A stretch of DNA of 64,000 bases from Alloprevotella sp. oral taxon 473 str. F0040 (lineage in GTDB: Bacteria > Bacteroidota > Bacteroidia > Bacteroidales > Bacteroidaceae), in NCBI RefSeq assembly GCF_000318095.2, contig NZ_KB290714.1, positions 369,875 through 433,874 of the forward strand. The letters are read 5' to 3'. Made by a program: the position numbers and the translations under genes. This document shows, piece by piece, positions 25,838 through 34,967 of this stretch. The stretch's first letter is position 1. Each line of letters begins with the position of its first letter. The notes under the pieces are model-generated. The model was given only the letters and a program-made list of their open reading frames with translations, had not been told where the DNA came from and did not search any database.

Positions 25838-28360
25838 TTATCCTTCTTGAGAGGTGGAGGCAGAAGATGAGGCTGTGTCACCACCATCTTTGCTTTCTCC
25901 TTGAGTAGCATTGGTGCGATTTCCGCCACGTCGGCGGTTGTTGCCTCCGCGACGTCCACCACGCGAGCGATTATTCTTGCGCTTCTCTTCTTGCGCAGCA
26001 ACATTTGGTGCTTCGTCAGCCTTAGTAGGCATAGGATTGTTGGTAGGAGTCGTTTCTACTACCATGAAATCATCAATGTCTACATCGAGTTTGAAGGTTT
26101 CTGCAAGTTCCTGCTGCACCTTTTTTACTTGACGTTGACGAGCTTCTTCCTTATGCTTCTCCGCTTGTTCTTGGAGTTTGCGCTCTGCCTTTTGAGGGCG
26201 GTGGCTCTGTTCGGCAGGAGGCAGCGTGGTGTTGGTAAATGCTGCAGCATTTTGTCGTTTATTCTGACGACGTGCACGCTTTTTCTCTTGCTCAGTACGC
26301 ACTCGATTAACTTCCCCTTCCGCAGTGTTATTTGCTTCTTGGGGAGTTTCCGCAGTGTTTTCTTCCGTTTGTTCAGCTGGCATTTGAGGAGTAGCCACCT
26401 CTTCTGTAGCTTCTTCCACTACTGTCTCTTCGGTAGGGAGAGTATCTGCGGCCCCCTCTGCCATTGCTACGGGGGGGGCCACCTTCTCGTCAGAGATTTG
26501 AGGAAGATCTTCTGTAATAATTATTGCAGTATCGGAAGGCTCAGAAATCTGTTGTTCCATTTGAGGAGTTTGCGCTGAAGTCGCAGACACATTCTCCATC
26601 ATTTGAGGTTCCTCCTGAGCAACTTCTGTTGCAACGGAAGTTTGTTCAGCAACAAAAGAGGGCGTTTCCTCTGTGGCTACAGGCGCATCACTAGGCGTAA
26701 ACTCACAGGGATGGTCGGCAGCTTCCGTCCATTGTTCGAGTTCATGTTGCAATTCTTCCATGGAAGCCTTAGGTGCTTCAGCAGCGTTTTTCACAACTTC
26801 ATTTCGGGATTGTTGTGCGCGTTGCTTCTGCTGCTTTTCTTCTGGAGATTCCACAAACTCTACTGTGATGATGGTGGGAGTTTCTTCCACAGGTTGGGTT
26901 GGCTCCTTAGTCATCTCAATGGCAGGCGTTGCCACTTCTTCAGCAGGAACCTCGATACTAGTTTGAGAAGCTCTTTTAGCGCGTGGCTGATCAGCAACCT
27001 TCTCTTCGCGAGAATGTTGAACTGGACTCTGAGGCATCATTTTCGTTTCTGCCACAGCTGCTACCACTTTAGCCACTTCCTCTGTAGTTTTTTCTGAGGA
27101 CTGTTGAGGCATTTCTGCCTTCACTTCTGGCTTCTCCGCTGCTACTTCCAGCTTCTTGGGTTTCTGTGCATGAGGAGTAGAAGCCTTCTGTACACTACGT
27201 TCCTTACGTTCTTCTTTGGCTACCTGTTGAGCCGCGCGTTCCTCACGATCGCTCTTGCGTTCAATGCGATGATCATTTTGCTCTTCACGAGGACTCTTGC
27301 GTTCTTCGCGATTTTGCTTCGTGTTGTCCCGCTCATGCTTGCGCTTCTCTTCACGGACAGCATTGTCACTTTTTCGCAGATTGCGGTCTTCGCGCTCAGC
27401 ATTATCGTTGTTTTCTTTGCGCTCGTTGCGTTCCGCCTTTTCGTTTTTGCGTTCTTGCTTACGCTCATTGCGTTCGCCACGATTGTTGTTGCGCTCAGTC
27501 TTAGCAGCACCACGTTCTTTGGCAATTTGTTCGTCAATCTCTGAGATGTGAGGAAGCGCAAAGAACTCTTCTGCTCCCATAGCTGTGCGCTTCTCTTTGG
27601 CACGGAACATTGCATCCAAGAAGTCTGCATCACGACGCATCTGAGTGAGCGCGTCTTTAGCTGCTGCTTGGTGACTTTCTTTCTTAGAGAATCCCTTGCC
27701 TTCTCCAGCAGGGATACCTTCTATGACCACCGAAGTGTGGAAAGATGGGCTAGTGCTGTTGGAATTGTTGGAGATATTGTCTACAAAATCGAGATGAATG
27801 CGATTCTTTTGTTTCCATTCCAAGAGTTTACTCTTGAAGTTCACCTCCTTGTTTGCCACCGTGTCGAGATCGAGCACTGCACCAATGATGCGTTTCTCGA
27901 TGAATTGAAACGCATAGCGGAAGCCGCGGTCGAGATAGATCGCTCCCATGAGGGCTTCAAAGCTGTTGCCTTCGAGGTAGGAATTGTGTGTGCGACCGTG
28001 GGTTTGACTTTGGATGAGACGATCTATACCCAACTCCTTCGCCAGTTTGCCGAGCGATTCGCGTGATACAATCTTGGAACGTGTGTTAGTAAGAAAACCC
28101 TCACGCTTGTTGGGATATTGTCGATAAACGATGTGGCTCACGACCGTTTCGAGCACGGCATCACCGAGAAACTCCAAACGTTCGTTGTTGAGGGGCTTGT
28201 TGCCCGTTTTCTTGGAGCGGTATTCGTGAGATTTATGGGCAAAGGCTGTGCGATACAAGTCAATGTTGTGCGGACAGAAGCCCATGATTTGATAGAGAGC
28301 GGAGCGAAACTCTTTGTCTTTACTGAAGAAGAGTCTAGCTCTGTCAAAAATATTTTTCAT
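25838..28360 (-). CDS. rnc: Ribonuclease III with a disordered C-terminal extension of about 595 residues
   Basis: 840 residues, against about 220-330 for ordinary RNase III. Residues 1-165 form the endonuclease domain: signature ERLEFLGDAVL at 60-70 (Glu63, Asp67) and the second acidic site in NSFEALMGAIYLD (132-144, Glu135). Residues 174-242 form the dsRNA-binding domain (FKSKLLEWKQ, GKGFSKKESHQAAAKDAL). From about 245 the protein is low-complexity: a Glu/Arg/Asn/Lys-rich stretch (270-390), a long acidic Glu/Thr/Pro/Val stretch (390-700), a basic coiled-coil-like part (700-760) and an RGG-rich end (RSRGGRRGGNNRRRGG). The reading frame is open throughout. The gene follows fabF after 117 bases, as in the fabF-rnc order common in this phylum. 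Confidence 0.93.
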   Translation of the reverse strand: MKNIFDRARLFFSKDKEFRSALYQIMGFCPHNIDLYRTAFAHKSHEYRSKKTGNKPLNNERLEFLGDAVLETVVSHIVYRQYPNKREGFLTNTRSKIVSRESLGKLAKELGIDRLIQSQTHGRTHNSYLEGNSFEALMGAIYLDRGFRYAFQFIEKRIIGAVLDLDTVANKEVNFKSKLLEWKQKNRIHLDFVDNISNNSNSTSPSFHTSVVIEGIPAGEGKGFSKKESHQAAAKDALTQMRRDADFLDAMFRAKEKRTAMGAEEFFALPHISEIDEQIAKERGAAKTERNNNRGERNERKQERKNEKAERNERKENNDNAEREDRNLRKSDNAVREEKRKHERDNTKQNREERKSPREEQNDHRIERKSDREERAAQQVAKEERKERSVQKASTPHAQKPKKLEVAAEKPEVKAEMPQQSSEKTTEEVAKVVAAVAETKMMPQSPVQHSREEKVADQPRAKRASQTSIEVPAEEVATPAIEMTKEPTQPVEETPTIITVEFVESPEEKQQKQRAQQSRNEVVKNAAEAPKASMEELQHELEQWTEAADHPCEFTPSDAPVATEETPSFVAEQTSVATEVAQEEPQMMENVSATSAQTPQMEQQISEPSDTAIIITEDLPQISDEKVAPPVAMAEGAADTLPTEETVVEEATEEVATPQMPAEQTEENTAETPQEANNTAEGEVNRVRTEQEKKRARRQNKRQNAAAFTNTTLPPAEQSHRPQKAERKLQEQAEKHKEEARQRQVKKVQQELAETFKLDVDIDDFMVVETTPTNNPMPTKADEAPNVAAQEEKRKNNRSRGGRRGGNNRRRGGNRTNATQGESKDGGDTASSSASTSQEG
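26471..26478 (-). repeat. C8 homopolymer tract inside the RNase III tail
   Basis: Eight consecutive C on the coding strand at about codons 628-630 (Val-Ala-Pro-Pro-Val). Slippage by one base would shift the frame and remove about the last 210 residues, including the RGG end, while leaving the catalytic domains intact. Confidence 0.9.
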
Positions 28361-28477
28361 ACGTTGTTGAAGTTGGACGACACAAAATAGTTTTGTACGC
28401 TTAGCCGATACAAGGTATCTGCCAAGCGTACAAATAAACTTATAAAATGTATGTGCGATGTGTCGCCCAGACTGGGA

Positions 28478-29743
28478 TTAGTCTTGATACTTCTTCACGA
28501 TGCAGCAGGCGTTGTGGCCACCAAATCCAAAGGTGTTGGAGAGGGCAGCACGCACAGTGCGTTGTTGAGCCTTGTTGAACGTGAAGTTCATGTTGTAGTC
28601 GATGTCTTCATCGCGGTCGTCCTCATCGTGGTTGATGGTGGGAGGAATGATATCGTTTTGCACAGAGAGGCAGCAAACGATAGCTTCCACTGCACCAGCA
28701 GCACCGAGGAGGTGACCGGTCATAGACTTGGTGGAGGAGATGTTGAGCTTGTAAGCGTGTTCACCAAACACCTTGCTGATAGCCTTTACTTCTGAGGGGT
28801 CGCCCACAGGAGTAGAAGTGCCGTGCACATTGATGTAGTCGATGTCTTCGGGTTGGAGTTCAGCATCTTGGAGTGCGCGTTGCATCACGAGGCTTGCACC
28901 CAGACCTTCGGGGTGAGAAGCGGTGAGGTGGTGAGCGTCGGCACTCATGCCAGCACCTGCCAATTCGCAATAAATCTTAGCACCACGAGCCTTAGCGTGT
29001 TCGAGTTCTTCGAGGATGAGGATACCAGCACCTTCACCCATCACGAAACCATCGCGGCTGGCACTGAATGGGCGGCTAGCGCGTGTGGGATCATCATTGC
29101 GGGTAGAGAGGGCATGCATGGCATTGAAACCGCCAAGACCACCAGGGCTGATAGCTGCTTCGGCACCACCGGTTACCATCACGTTAGCTTTACCCAAACG
29201 AATGAGGTTGAAGGCATCAGCAATGGCATTGGTAGAAGAAGCACAAGCCGAGGTAGTGGTGTAGTTAGGTCCGTGGAATCCATATTGGATAGAGATGCGG
29301 CCCGAAGCTATGTCGGCAATCATCTTGGGGATGAAGAAGGGGCTGAAACGAGGTCCCTTTTCTTCGTGGGTAAGTGCGTATTCTCCGATTTGTTCTTCAA
29401 AAGTGTGAATACCACCGATGCCCACTCCGAGTACCACGCCGATGTTGTCCTTGTCGATAGTCTCGAGGTCCATACCGCTGTCCTTAACAGCTTCCATTGC
29501 TGCTACGAGTGCATATTGCTCATAGAGGTCCATTTTGCGGATCTCTTTGCGGTCAATGAAATCTGCTGCCACAAAATCTTTGATTTCGCAGGCAAAGTGC
29601 GTTTTGAACATAGAGGCGTCGAATCCTTTGATGGGGGCGGCACCGCTTACACCCTTGAGAAGGTTGTCCCAAGTAGATTGAATGTTGTTACCAACGGGGG
29701 TAATTGCACCAAGACCGGTGACTACTACTCGTTTGAGTTCCAT
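28478..29743 (-). CDS. fabF: Beta-ketoacyl-ACP synthase II
   Basis: 421 residues, elongating condensing enzyme of fatty acid synthesis. The catalytic Cys167 is in TTTSACASSTNA, with His in VHGTSTPVGD and KSMTGHLLGAAGAVEA and the GFGG loop near the C-terminus (SNTFGFGGHNACC). It lies directly after acpP on the same strand, the usual acpP-fabF-rnc order. The 189-base gap between acpP and fabF holds a hairpin. Confidence 0.96.
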   Translation of the reverse strand: MELKRVVVTGLGAITPVGNNIQSTWDNLLKGVSGAAPIKGFDASMFKTHFACEIKDFVAADFIDRKEIRKMDLYEQYALVAAMEAVKDSGMDLETIDKDNIGVVLGVGIGGIHTFEEQIGEYALTHEEKGPRFSPFFIPKMIADIASGRISIQYGFHGPNYTTTSACASSTNAIADAFNLIRLGKANVMVTGGAEAAISPGGLGGFNAMHALSTRNDDPTRASRPFSASRDGFVMGEGAGILILEELEHAKARGAKIYCELAGAGMSADAHHLTASHPEGLGASLVMQRALQDAELQPEDIDYINVHGTSTPVGDPSEVKAISKVFGEHAYKLNISSTKSMTGHLLGAAGAVEAIVCCLSVQNDIIPPTINHDEDDRDEDIDYNMNFTFNKAQQRTVRAALSNTFGFGGHNACCIVKKYQD

Positions 29744-29828
29744 TGTGAGTGTGAGTTGAGGTAGTGAAGAATGTGCTTCTCGGCTGTGAGAGCTTGAGAA
29801 GCCAGTCTGCGCTAGCGCAGTAAACTTA

Positions 29829-29878
29829 AATGTGCTAATATGTAGGCATCACAAGGAGCCTGGACACATTAGCACATT
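29829..29878 (-). other. Hairpin in the acpP-fabF intergenic region
   Basis: 15-bp stem with one mismatch (AATGTGCTAATATGT at 29829-29843 with 29864-29878), loop of 20 bases. No T-run follows. A second palindrome CTGCGCTAGCGCAG lies at 29807-29820. It could lower fabF relative to acpP by attenuation or mark an mRNA processing site. Confidence 0.6.
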
Positions 29879-29932
29879 CAATCTGCAAGGAGGTCGTGCG
29901 TGGCGACCTTACCTTTTCGGCGCAGGCTAAGA

Positions 29933-30169
29933 TTACTTGGCGTTAGCTTCGATGTATTCGATAGCCTGACCTACAGTAGCGATCTTTTCAGATACTTCTT
30001 CAGGAATAGTGATGTTGAATTCCTTTTCGAGATCCATCATGAGTTCTACTGTTTCGAGAGAGTCAGCACCGAGGTCGTTGGTGAAGCTTGCTTCGTCCTT
30101 AACGTCAGCTGCGTCAACGCTGAGCTTCTCAACGATGATAGCCTTTACTTTTTCTGCAATTTCAGACAT
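29933..30169 (-). CDS. acpP: Acyl carrier protein
   Basis: 78 residues, usual length. It carries growing acyl chains on a phosphopantetheine arm attached to Ser37 in [12 protein letters not shown]. The acidic helix II and the C-terminal [14 protein letters not shown] are typical. It has a strong promoter and precedes fabF. Confidence 0.97.
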   Translation of the reverse strand: MSEIAEKVKAIIVEKLSVDAADVKDEASFTNDLGADSLETVELMMDLEKEFNITIPEEVSEKIATVGQAIEYIEANAK

Positions 30170-30223
30170 GATTGTTGTTTTATTTTGGATGAGTAAAATT
30201 ATCGATTTACGTAATTACGGCTG

Positions 30224-30255
30224 CAAAGGTAAGCCTTATTTTCAATACTCACAAA
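30224..30255 (-). promoter_or_regulatory. Promoter of acpP-fabF(-rnc)
   Basis: Minus-strand TACCTTTG (30231-30224) and TTTG (30255-30252) with exactly 20 bp between them. Confidence 0.75.
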
Positions 30256-30402
30256 TAATTAGCGAGGAAAATGTATGTTTTTTGCTCAAATAACCCTTAT
30301 TTGTGCATTTTTTATCCCCCTTTTGAGCAATTTCTCTGGTATGAGAGTGGCTCATAAGGTGCACAAATTGGCTAAATGTGCCGTTTCGTCGGAAGTCTAG
30401 GG

Positions 30403-30780
30403 CTAGCGAACAGCGATGCACTCGATTTCTACACGCGCATTCTTGGGCAATGTCTTCACTGCCACCGCCGAACGTGCTGGGAAGGGAGCAGAAAAATAAG
30501 TGGCGTATACCTCGTTCATTGCTGCGAAGTCAGCAAGGTCGGCCAAGAATACGGTGGTCTTCACCACGTTTGCCATAGTGAGTCCAGCTTCTTCAAGCAC
30601 ATGCTTGAGATTTGTGAGAGATTGGTGGGTGAGAGCTTGAATGTCGCCTTCGGCAAATTCGCCAGTCTTGGGGTCGATGGGCAGTTGTCCGCTCACGAAC
30701 ACCATGCCGCCTGCCTCGATGGCTTGTGAATAAGGACCGATAGCTGCTGGAGCTTGAAGGGATTGGATAGGAGTCTTCAT
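30403..30780 (-). CDS. ridA: RidA family reactive-intermediate deaminase
   Basis: 125 residues from the ATG at 30780-30778 (MKTPIQSLQAPAAIGPYSQAIEAGG); a longer frame to 30852 precedes the start and crosses the promoter box. RidA hydrolyses enamine/imine intermediates made by PLP enzymes. Family marks: GPYSQAI, VFVSGQLPIDP, and the Arg in APFPARSAVAV with VEIECIA at the end. Single gene with its own promoter. Confidence 0.93.
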   Translation of the reverse strand: MKTPIQSLQAPAAIGPYSQAIEAGGMVFVSGQLPIDPKTGEFAEGDIQALTHQSLTNLKHVLEEAGLTMANVVKTTVFLADLADFAAMNEVYATYFSAPFPARSAVAVKTLPKNARVEIECIAVR

Positions 30781-30823
30781 TGTAGTGATTTGTTGTGGAG
30801 GGCATTCCTCCGTGTGATGAATG

Positions 30824-30831
30824 CAAAGGTA
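30824..30831 (-). promoter_or_regulatory. -7 box of ridA
   Basis: Minus-strand TACCTTTG (30831-30824), 43 bases before the start codon. No good -33 box at the right distance. Confidence 0.45.
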
Positions 30832-30978
30832 GGAAAAAGTTATCGTAAACACCGCGACTCTACCCTAAAAACCAACATCTTCTCTTTCGACTAGTGATGG
30901 TAGTAGGTTTCACCTCCCTCATGTTAGTGCTCACTAGTGCGCTGCTCACGATGATTGGCAAGGATAGACTTTGTAATG

Positions 30979-31125
30979 ATGGAGAAGGTCGAAGACTTGA
31001 TGGAGAGTCTTGTAATAATGTCGGAGTTATAGGAAGGTATGTCCGAGTTAAACGGAAAAATATCGGAGATATTCCAAAAAACGTCGGAGATTTTCTGACA
31101 ATTGTCGGAGTATCGTGCAGTATTT
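30979..31125 (+). repeat. Array of 21-nt imperfect units next to copy B
   Basis: Seven units start at 30979, 31000, 31021, 31042, 31063, 31084 and 31105; five begin TC(G/C)GAG. In one plus-strand frame they read as heptapeptides (SEIFQKTSEIF), broken by stop codons. The same phase and wording occur beside copy A and inside copy C. Confidence 0.8.
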
Positions 31126-31175
31126 TAGGCACGTTGTTTGGTGGAGTGCTGCAAAGGTTGTTGAATCGTTTCCTT

Positions 31176-31451
31176 TCGCGCGCGTGTACTGCAATTTTGT
31201 ACTTTTTGCTTTCACAACCTTCACAAATCTCTCTGTTATGATTTGTCTATCAGTGTGTTAGTAGCTTGGTTTTGGTGCAAATTTTCAAGTAATGTATTCT
31301 CTCAGCTTTTCGCAGACTATTCGTAATTGTTAATAATTGTCCGAAAGATGCTTCTTATTCGCTGTGTACGAGTGAGTTACAGCGAAATCTGTGAAGGTTG
31401 TGAAAGCAAAAAGTCGAAAATACTGTATGCACGCGCGTGTACGCGTGCGCG
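31176..31451. repeat. Intergenic element, copy B
   Basis: CG-rich alternating tract (31176-31188), left arm CTTTCACAACCTTCAC (31209-31224), 166-base interior, right arm GTGAAGGTTGTGAAAG (31391-31406), long CG-alternating tract (31427-31451). Arms are identical to those of copy A and the spacing is the same. Confidence 0.85.
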
Positions 31452-31549
31452 AGAATGCCTATTTTAAGGAATGTTTACTTTCACGTCTTCCCCTTGTGGA
31501 GCAGTAAGAATTGAGTTGAGGAAGATTTTTAAGAAATTTCCTCGAAGGG

Positions 31550-32782
31550 CTACCCAAAGAAGAGATAGCAAATGCCGATGGCAGAGATGATGCCTGCGAG
31601 GTCGGCGAGCAGTCCAGCCATGACAGCGTGGCGGGTGTGGCGAATGCCGACACTGCCGAAATAGACGGCAAGAATGTAGAAGGTGGTGTCGGTGCTGCCT
31701 TGGAAGATGCACGACAAACGACCTACGAAAGAGTCAGCACCGTGGGTTTGCATCGCATCGACCATCATGCCGCGCGCGCCAGAACCTGAAAGAGGTTTCA
31801 TCAAGGCTGTAGGAAGAGCACCCACCCATTGGGCGTCGAGTCCGCATTGAGCTACACACCATTGCACGCCGCCGATGAGGGCATCCATGGCACCACTGGC
31901 ACGAAACACGCCAATAGCAACGAGCATGGCGACCAAATAGGGGATGATGCGCACGGCTGTTTCAAAGCCCGACTTTGCACCTTCCACAAACGTTTCGTAG
32001 ACGTTGATGCGGCGGCGCATTCCTGCGATGAGAAAGGCTATGATGATGGAAAACAGAATGACATTGGCAGAGGTGGTGCCTACGAGATCCATCATGGTTT
32101 CGTCGAGCGAAGCCATGCCGTAGATGATGCCAGCTACTACCACACTTGCGCCACCGAGGGTGAGGAGAAGAGTGCGGTTGAGCAGATTGATGCGCTGATA
32201 GAGAGCTGTAACGATGATGCCGGCCAGTGTGGAAAAGAAGGTGGCCAGGAGAATGGGAATAAAGACATCGGTGGGGTTGGCAGCACCTTGCTGAGCGCGA
32301 TAGACCATGATGGAGATGGGGATGAGGGTGAGTCCGCTCGTGTTGAGCACCAAAAACATGATCATAGCGTTGGTGGCGCGTGTTTTTTGTGGATTGAGTG
32401 CTTGCAGTCCTTCCATAGCTTTCAGACCAAGTGGAGTAGCTGCGTTGTCTAGTCCAAGCATGTTGGCCGAAAGATTCATAAAGATGTTGCCCACCACGGG
32501 ATGTCCTTCTGGGATTTCTGGGAAGAGTCGTTTGAAAAGTGGCCCAAGCCAGCGCGCAAGCACCGCCACTACGCCTCCTTGTTCGCCGATGCGCATGATG
32601 CCCATCCACAACGATAGCACTCCTGTGAGACCGAGAGAGATTTCAAAGGCCGTTTTGGCAGTGTCGAAGGTGGAGGCCATGATGGCAGGAAAGACTTCTG
32701 TGTCGCCAAAGACGAGAAGTTTCACGATGGCGATGACAAAAGCGATGAGAAAGAATGCTAACCAAATATAGTTGAGTACCAC
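31550..32782 (-). CDS. Fused spore-maturation-like membrane protein (SpmA-SpmB, nucleoside-recognition domain)
   Basis: 410 residues with about ten membrane segments. The N-terminal half resembles SpmA (GVLSLWMGIMRIGEQGG, GNIFMNLSANMLGLDNAATPLGLKAM), the C-terminal half SpmB (GSGARGMMVDAM, STDTTFYILAVYFGSVGIR). In spore formers these are two proteins; in Bacteroidales one fused protein is usual, although these organisms do not sporulate. The transported molecule is unknown. It follows recQ by 34 bases in a recJ-recQ-spmAB transcription unit. Confidence 0.88.
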   Translation of the reverse strand: MVLNYIWLAFFLIAFVIAIVKLLVFGDTEVFPAIMASTFDTAKTAFEISLGLTGVLSLWMGIMRIGEQGGVVAVLARWLGPLFKRLFPEIPEGHPVVGNIFMNLSANMLGLDNAATPLGLKAMEGLQALNPQKTRATNAMIMFLVLNTSGLTLIPISIMVYRAQQGAANPTDVFIPILLATFFSTLAGIIVTALYQRINLLNRTLLLTLGGASVVVAGIIYGMASLDETMMDLVGTTSANVILFSIIIAFLIAGMRRRINVYETFVEGAKSGFETAVRIIPYLVAMLVAIGVFRASGAMDALIGGVQWCVAQCGLDAQWVGALPTALMKPLSGSGARGMMVDAMQTHGADSFVGRLSCIFQGSTDTTFYILAVYFGSVGIRHTRHAVMAGLLADLAGIISAIGICYLFFG

Positions 32783-32816
32783 TGGAAAGAAAGATTATAA
32801 AGTCGTGAGGTAGAAT

Positions 32817-34868
32817 TTATGTCTTGTAGAAGAGGGCACCATCAAAATGGATGGTTTCTGCATCGAGTAGTTGTGCGATGGCTTCCTGCACGCGAGGTTC
32901 GTCTATGTGAGTAAACCGAAACTCACTGGCTGAGTGCCCTTGACCATCGCCTAAAAGGTGGAGGATGTGCGCACTCACCTCTTCACTGCTAAGGCTGGAG
33001 AGAGGATGCTGTTGGCAGACATCGCAGTGACCGCAGGGAATGGTGTGGGTTTCATCAAAATAAGCAAGGAGCAGTTGGCTGCGGCAGCTGGTGGAGTCCG
33101 TGCAATAGTTGACCATGCTGTTGATGCGATGCTCATATTGTGCCAGTCGTTCCTCGTAAACCTCGGGAGTGAGTGCCAACTTCTGAGCTTCGACTCGTGG
33201 AAAGAGGTAGGTGATGGTAGCGACACTTTTGCGGGGGATATAGTGTATGATGCGTTCAGCATTGAGGGCTTTGAGCGCATGATAAACTTCGTTTTCGGTG
33301 AGGTCGCAATTTTGAGCTAGTGTAGCTTCTTCGATAAAGATGTAGTCTGAGAAGAGGCCGGTGTAGTGTCGCAACAGTGCGGTGAGGATTTTGTCACCTC
33401 CTTGCACGCGGTGATGAATGCGATAGAGTTCGTCGCGCTGCACAATCATCATGACACGCGACCTTGTGTCGTGCTTATCGCTGTAAGAGAGATAGCCTGC
33501 TCGTTCCAAAATGGTGAAAGCATTGACCACAGTGAGGGGGAAATGTTTGAACTTGATACAGAACTTTTCTAAATCAAATTCGCGAACTTTACCCTCTGCC
33601 TCTCCCTCTCCTACTTGCAGATAGTAGGCAACATCGGCATAAATCTCTCGTACCTTGTCTTTGGCGGGGAAGGTCTGCCCGATGCGTTGGGCTAAACTTC
33701 GAGTGTCGCGAGCATTGAACAAGAGTATCGCGCGAGCAGGAGCACCATCTCTTCCCGCACGTCCTGCTTCTTGAAAGTAGGCTTCAATGGAATCGGGAGG
33801 ATCGAGGTGAACGACGAGTCGCACATCAGGTTTGTCGATGCCCATGCCGAAAGCGTTGGTGGCGACCATCACGCGTGCTTCATCGCGTTGCCACGATTCC
33901 TGCCGGAAAGTCTTGTCGGCAGTGGGCAGTCCTGCATGGTAGTAGAGGGCTGAGAGTCCTGCGGCTTGAAGGGCAAGGGCTGTGTCGCGAGTGCCTCCAC
34001 GAGAACGGGTGTAGACGATGGCCGATCCTTCACTTTGCTCCAAAAGGTGGATGAGATCGCCCATTTTGTCGTCGCTCAACTGTACAAGGTAAGTGAGGTT
34101 GGGGCGTGCAAAGCTCATGCGGAAGACGCGTTTTTCTCGAAATCGAAGCTGCTCTTGGATGTCGTCTACGACGGTGTCAGTGGCTGTGGCCGTGAGCGCA
34201 AGGATGGGGGTGTGGGGGAGGAGTTGGCGGATTTCCTTGAGCTGAAGATAAGAAGGGCGGAAATCGTAGCCCCATTGTGAAATGCAGTGTGCCTCGTCCA
34301 CAGCAATGAAGCTAATCTTCATATAATTGAGCTTGAGCTGAAAGAGGTCGGTATGCAACCGTTCGGGCGAAAGATAGAGAAACTTGTAGCGGCCAAGGAT
34401 GACATTGTCAAGTTCTTGGTTGATTTCGTCGCGCGAAAGTCCAGAGTGTATGGCCGTGGCGCGGATGCCCTTCTTGCGCAGATGCTCCACTTGGTCTTTC
34501 ATTAGTGCAATGAGCGGGGTGATGACCAAGCAGGTGCCTTCCATCATCATGGCGGGGACTTGGAAGGTGAGGCTCTTGCCACCTCCGGTGGGCATGAGGC
34601 CGAGGGTGTCGCGACCTTCCAATATGCTGTCGATGATGTCGCGTTGGATGCCTCGGAAGTCGGGATATCCCCACACGCGTTGGAGCATGAGGCGCGGGTC
34701 TGTGGGAAGTTTGCCCGATTCGTCTGTACCTAGAGGGGTCACAGAGGGGAGGGCCGAAGATGGGGGAACGTAGTCGGTGGGTATATCAATGGGCGCACCT
34801 AGTACCTCCTGCAGTTGTTGGTCAAGTGCAGAGAGAGAAAGATCATCGGGAGAGGAGATGTCGCTCAT
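32817..34868 (-). CDS. recQ: RecQ-family ATP-dependent DNA helicase
   Basis: 683 residues. An N-terminal extension of about 70 residues precedes the helicase: PTGGGKSLTFQVP (Walker A), DEAHCISQWGYDFRPSY (Walker B and aromatic-rich loop), LTATAT, and motif VI QEAGRAGRDG. The zinc-binding module follows with CRSQLLLAYF and CGHCDVC. No HRDC domain is evident; the C-terminal 70 residues look like a small winged-helix or replacement domain. RecQ unwinds recombination and repair structures. It is directly downstream of recJ, a nuclease that acts with RecQ in gap and end processing, so the arrangement is functionally sensible. Confidence 0.92.
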   Translation of the reverse strand: MSDISSPDDLSLSALDQQLQEVLGAPIDIPTDYVPPSSALPSVTPLGTDESGKLPTDPRLMLQRVWGYPDFRGIQRDIIDSILEGRDTLGLMPTGGGKSLTFQVPAMMMEGTCLVITPLIALMKDQVEHLRKKGIRATAIHSGLSRDEINQELDNVILGRYKFLYLSPERLHTDLFQLKLNYMKISFIAVDEAHCISQWGYDFRPSYLQLKEIRQLLPHTPILALTATATDTVVDDIQEQLRFREKRVFRMSFARPNLTYLVQLSDDKMGDLIHLLEQSEGSAIVYTRSRGGTRDTALALQAAGLSALYYHAGLPTADKTFRQESWQRDEARVMVATNAFGMGIDKPDVRLVVHLDPPDSIEAYFQEAGRAGRDGAPARAILLFNARDTRSLAQRIGQTFPAKDKVREIYADVAYYLQVGEGEAEGKVREFDLEKFCIKFKHFPLTVVNAFTILERAGYLSYSDKHDTRSRVMMIVQRDELYRIHHRVQGGDKILTALLRHYTGLFSDYIFIEEATLAQNCDLTENEVYHALKALNAERIIHYIPRKSVATITYLFPRVEAQKLALTPEVYEERLAQYEHRINSMVNYCTDSTSCRSQLLLAYFDETHTIPCGHCDVCQQHPLSSLSSEEVSAHILHLLGDGQGHSASEFRFTHIDEPRVQEAIAQLLDAETIHFDGALFYKT

Positions 34869-34967
34869 GAGGTGGAGAGGTGGCTTGAGAGGCGGAGAAG
34901 GTGTGGCTAAGGCTAGCGAATGGGCTGAAGGATGTGGGGACTAGTAGCCAGACTTAGGCAAAAGCGG

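Larger units (their letters stand above)
30781..31549. other. Gene-free repeat region between ridA and spmAB
   Basis: About 770 bases holding a ridA -7 box, an array of 21-nt units (30979-31125) and copy B of the GTGAAGGTTGTGAAAG element (31176-31451). Open frames here, such as the plus-strand one at 30894-31241, follow the 21-nt period and have no other sign of coding. Confidence 0.8.

Noticed and set aside
25901-27544. Long plus-strand frames opposite the RNase III tail, rich in Phe, Leu and Ser
   Set aside because: Low-complexity mirror of the Glu/Lys/Arg-rich coding strand; no start context.
30979-31125. 21-nt repeats considered as a CRISPR array
   Set aside because: Units follow each other directly without spacers, vary in sequence, and no cas gene is present.
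30894-31241. Plus-strand frame of 115 codons over the repeat array of copy B (and the 90-codon minus-strand frame 30860-31132)
   Set aside because: The amino-acid pattern only mirrors the 21-nt repeat and extends into the inverted arm; no promoter or family match. The SEIF heptad frame itself contains stops.
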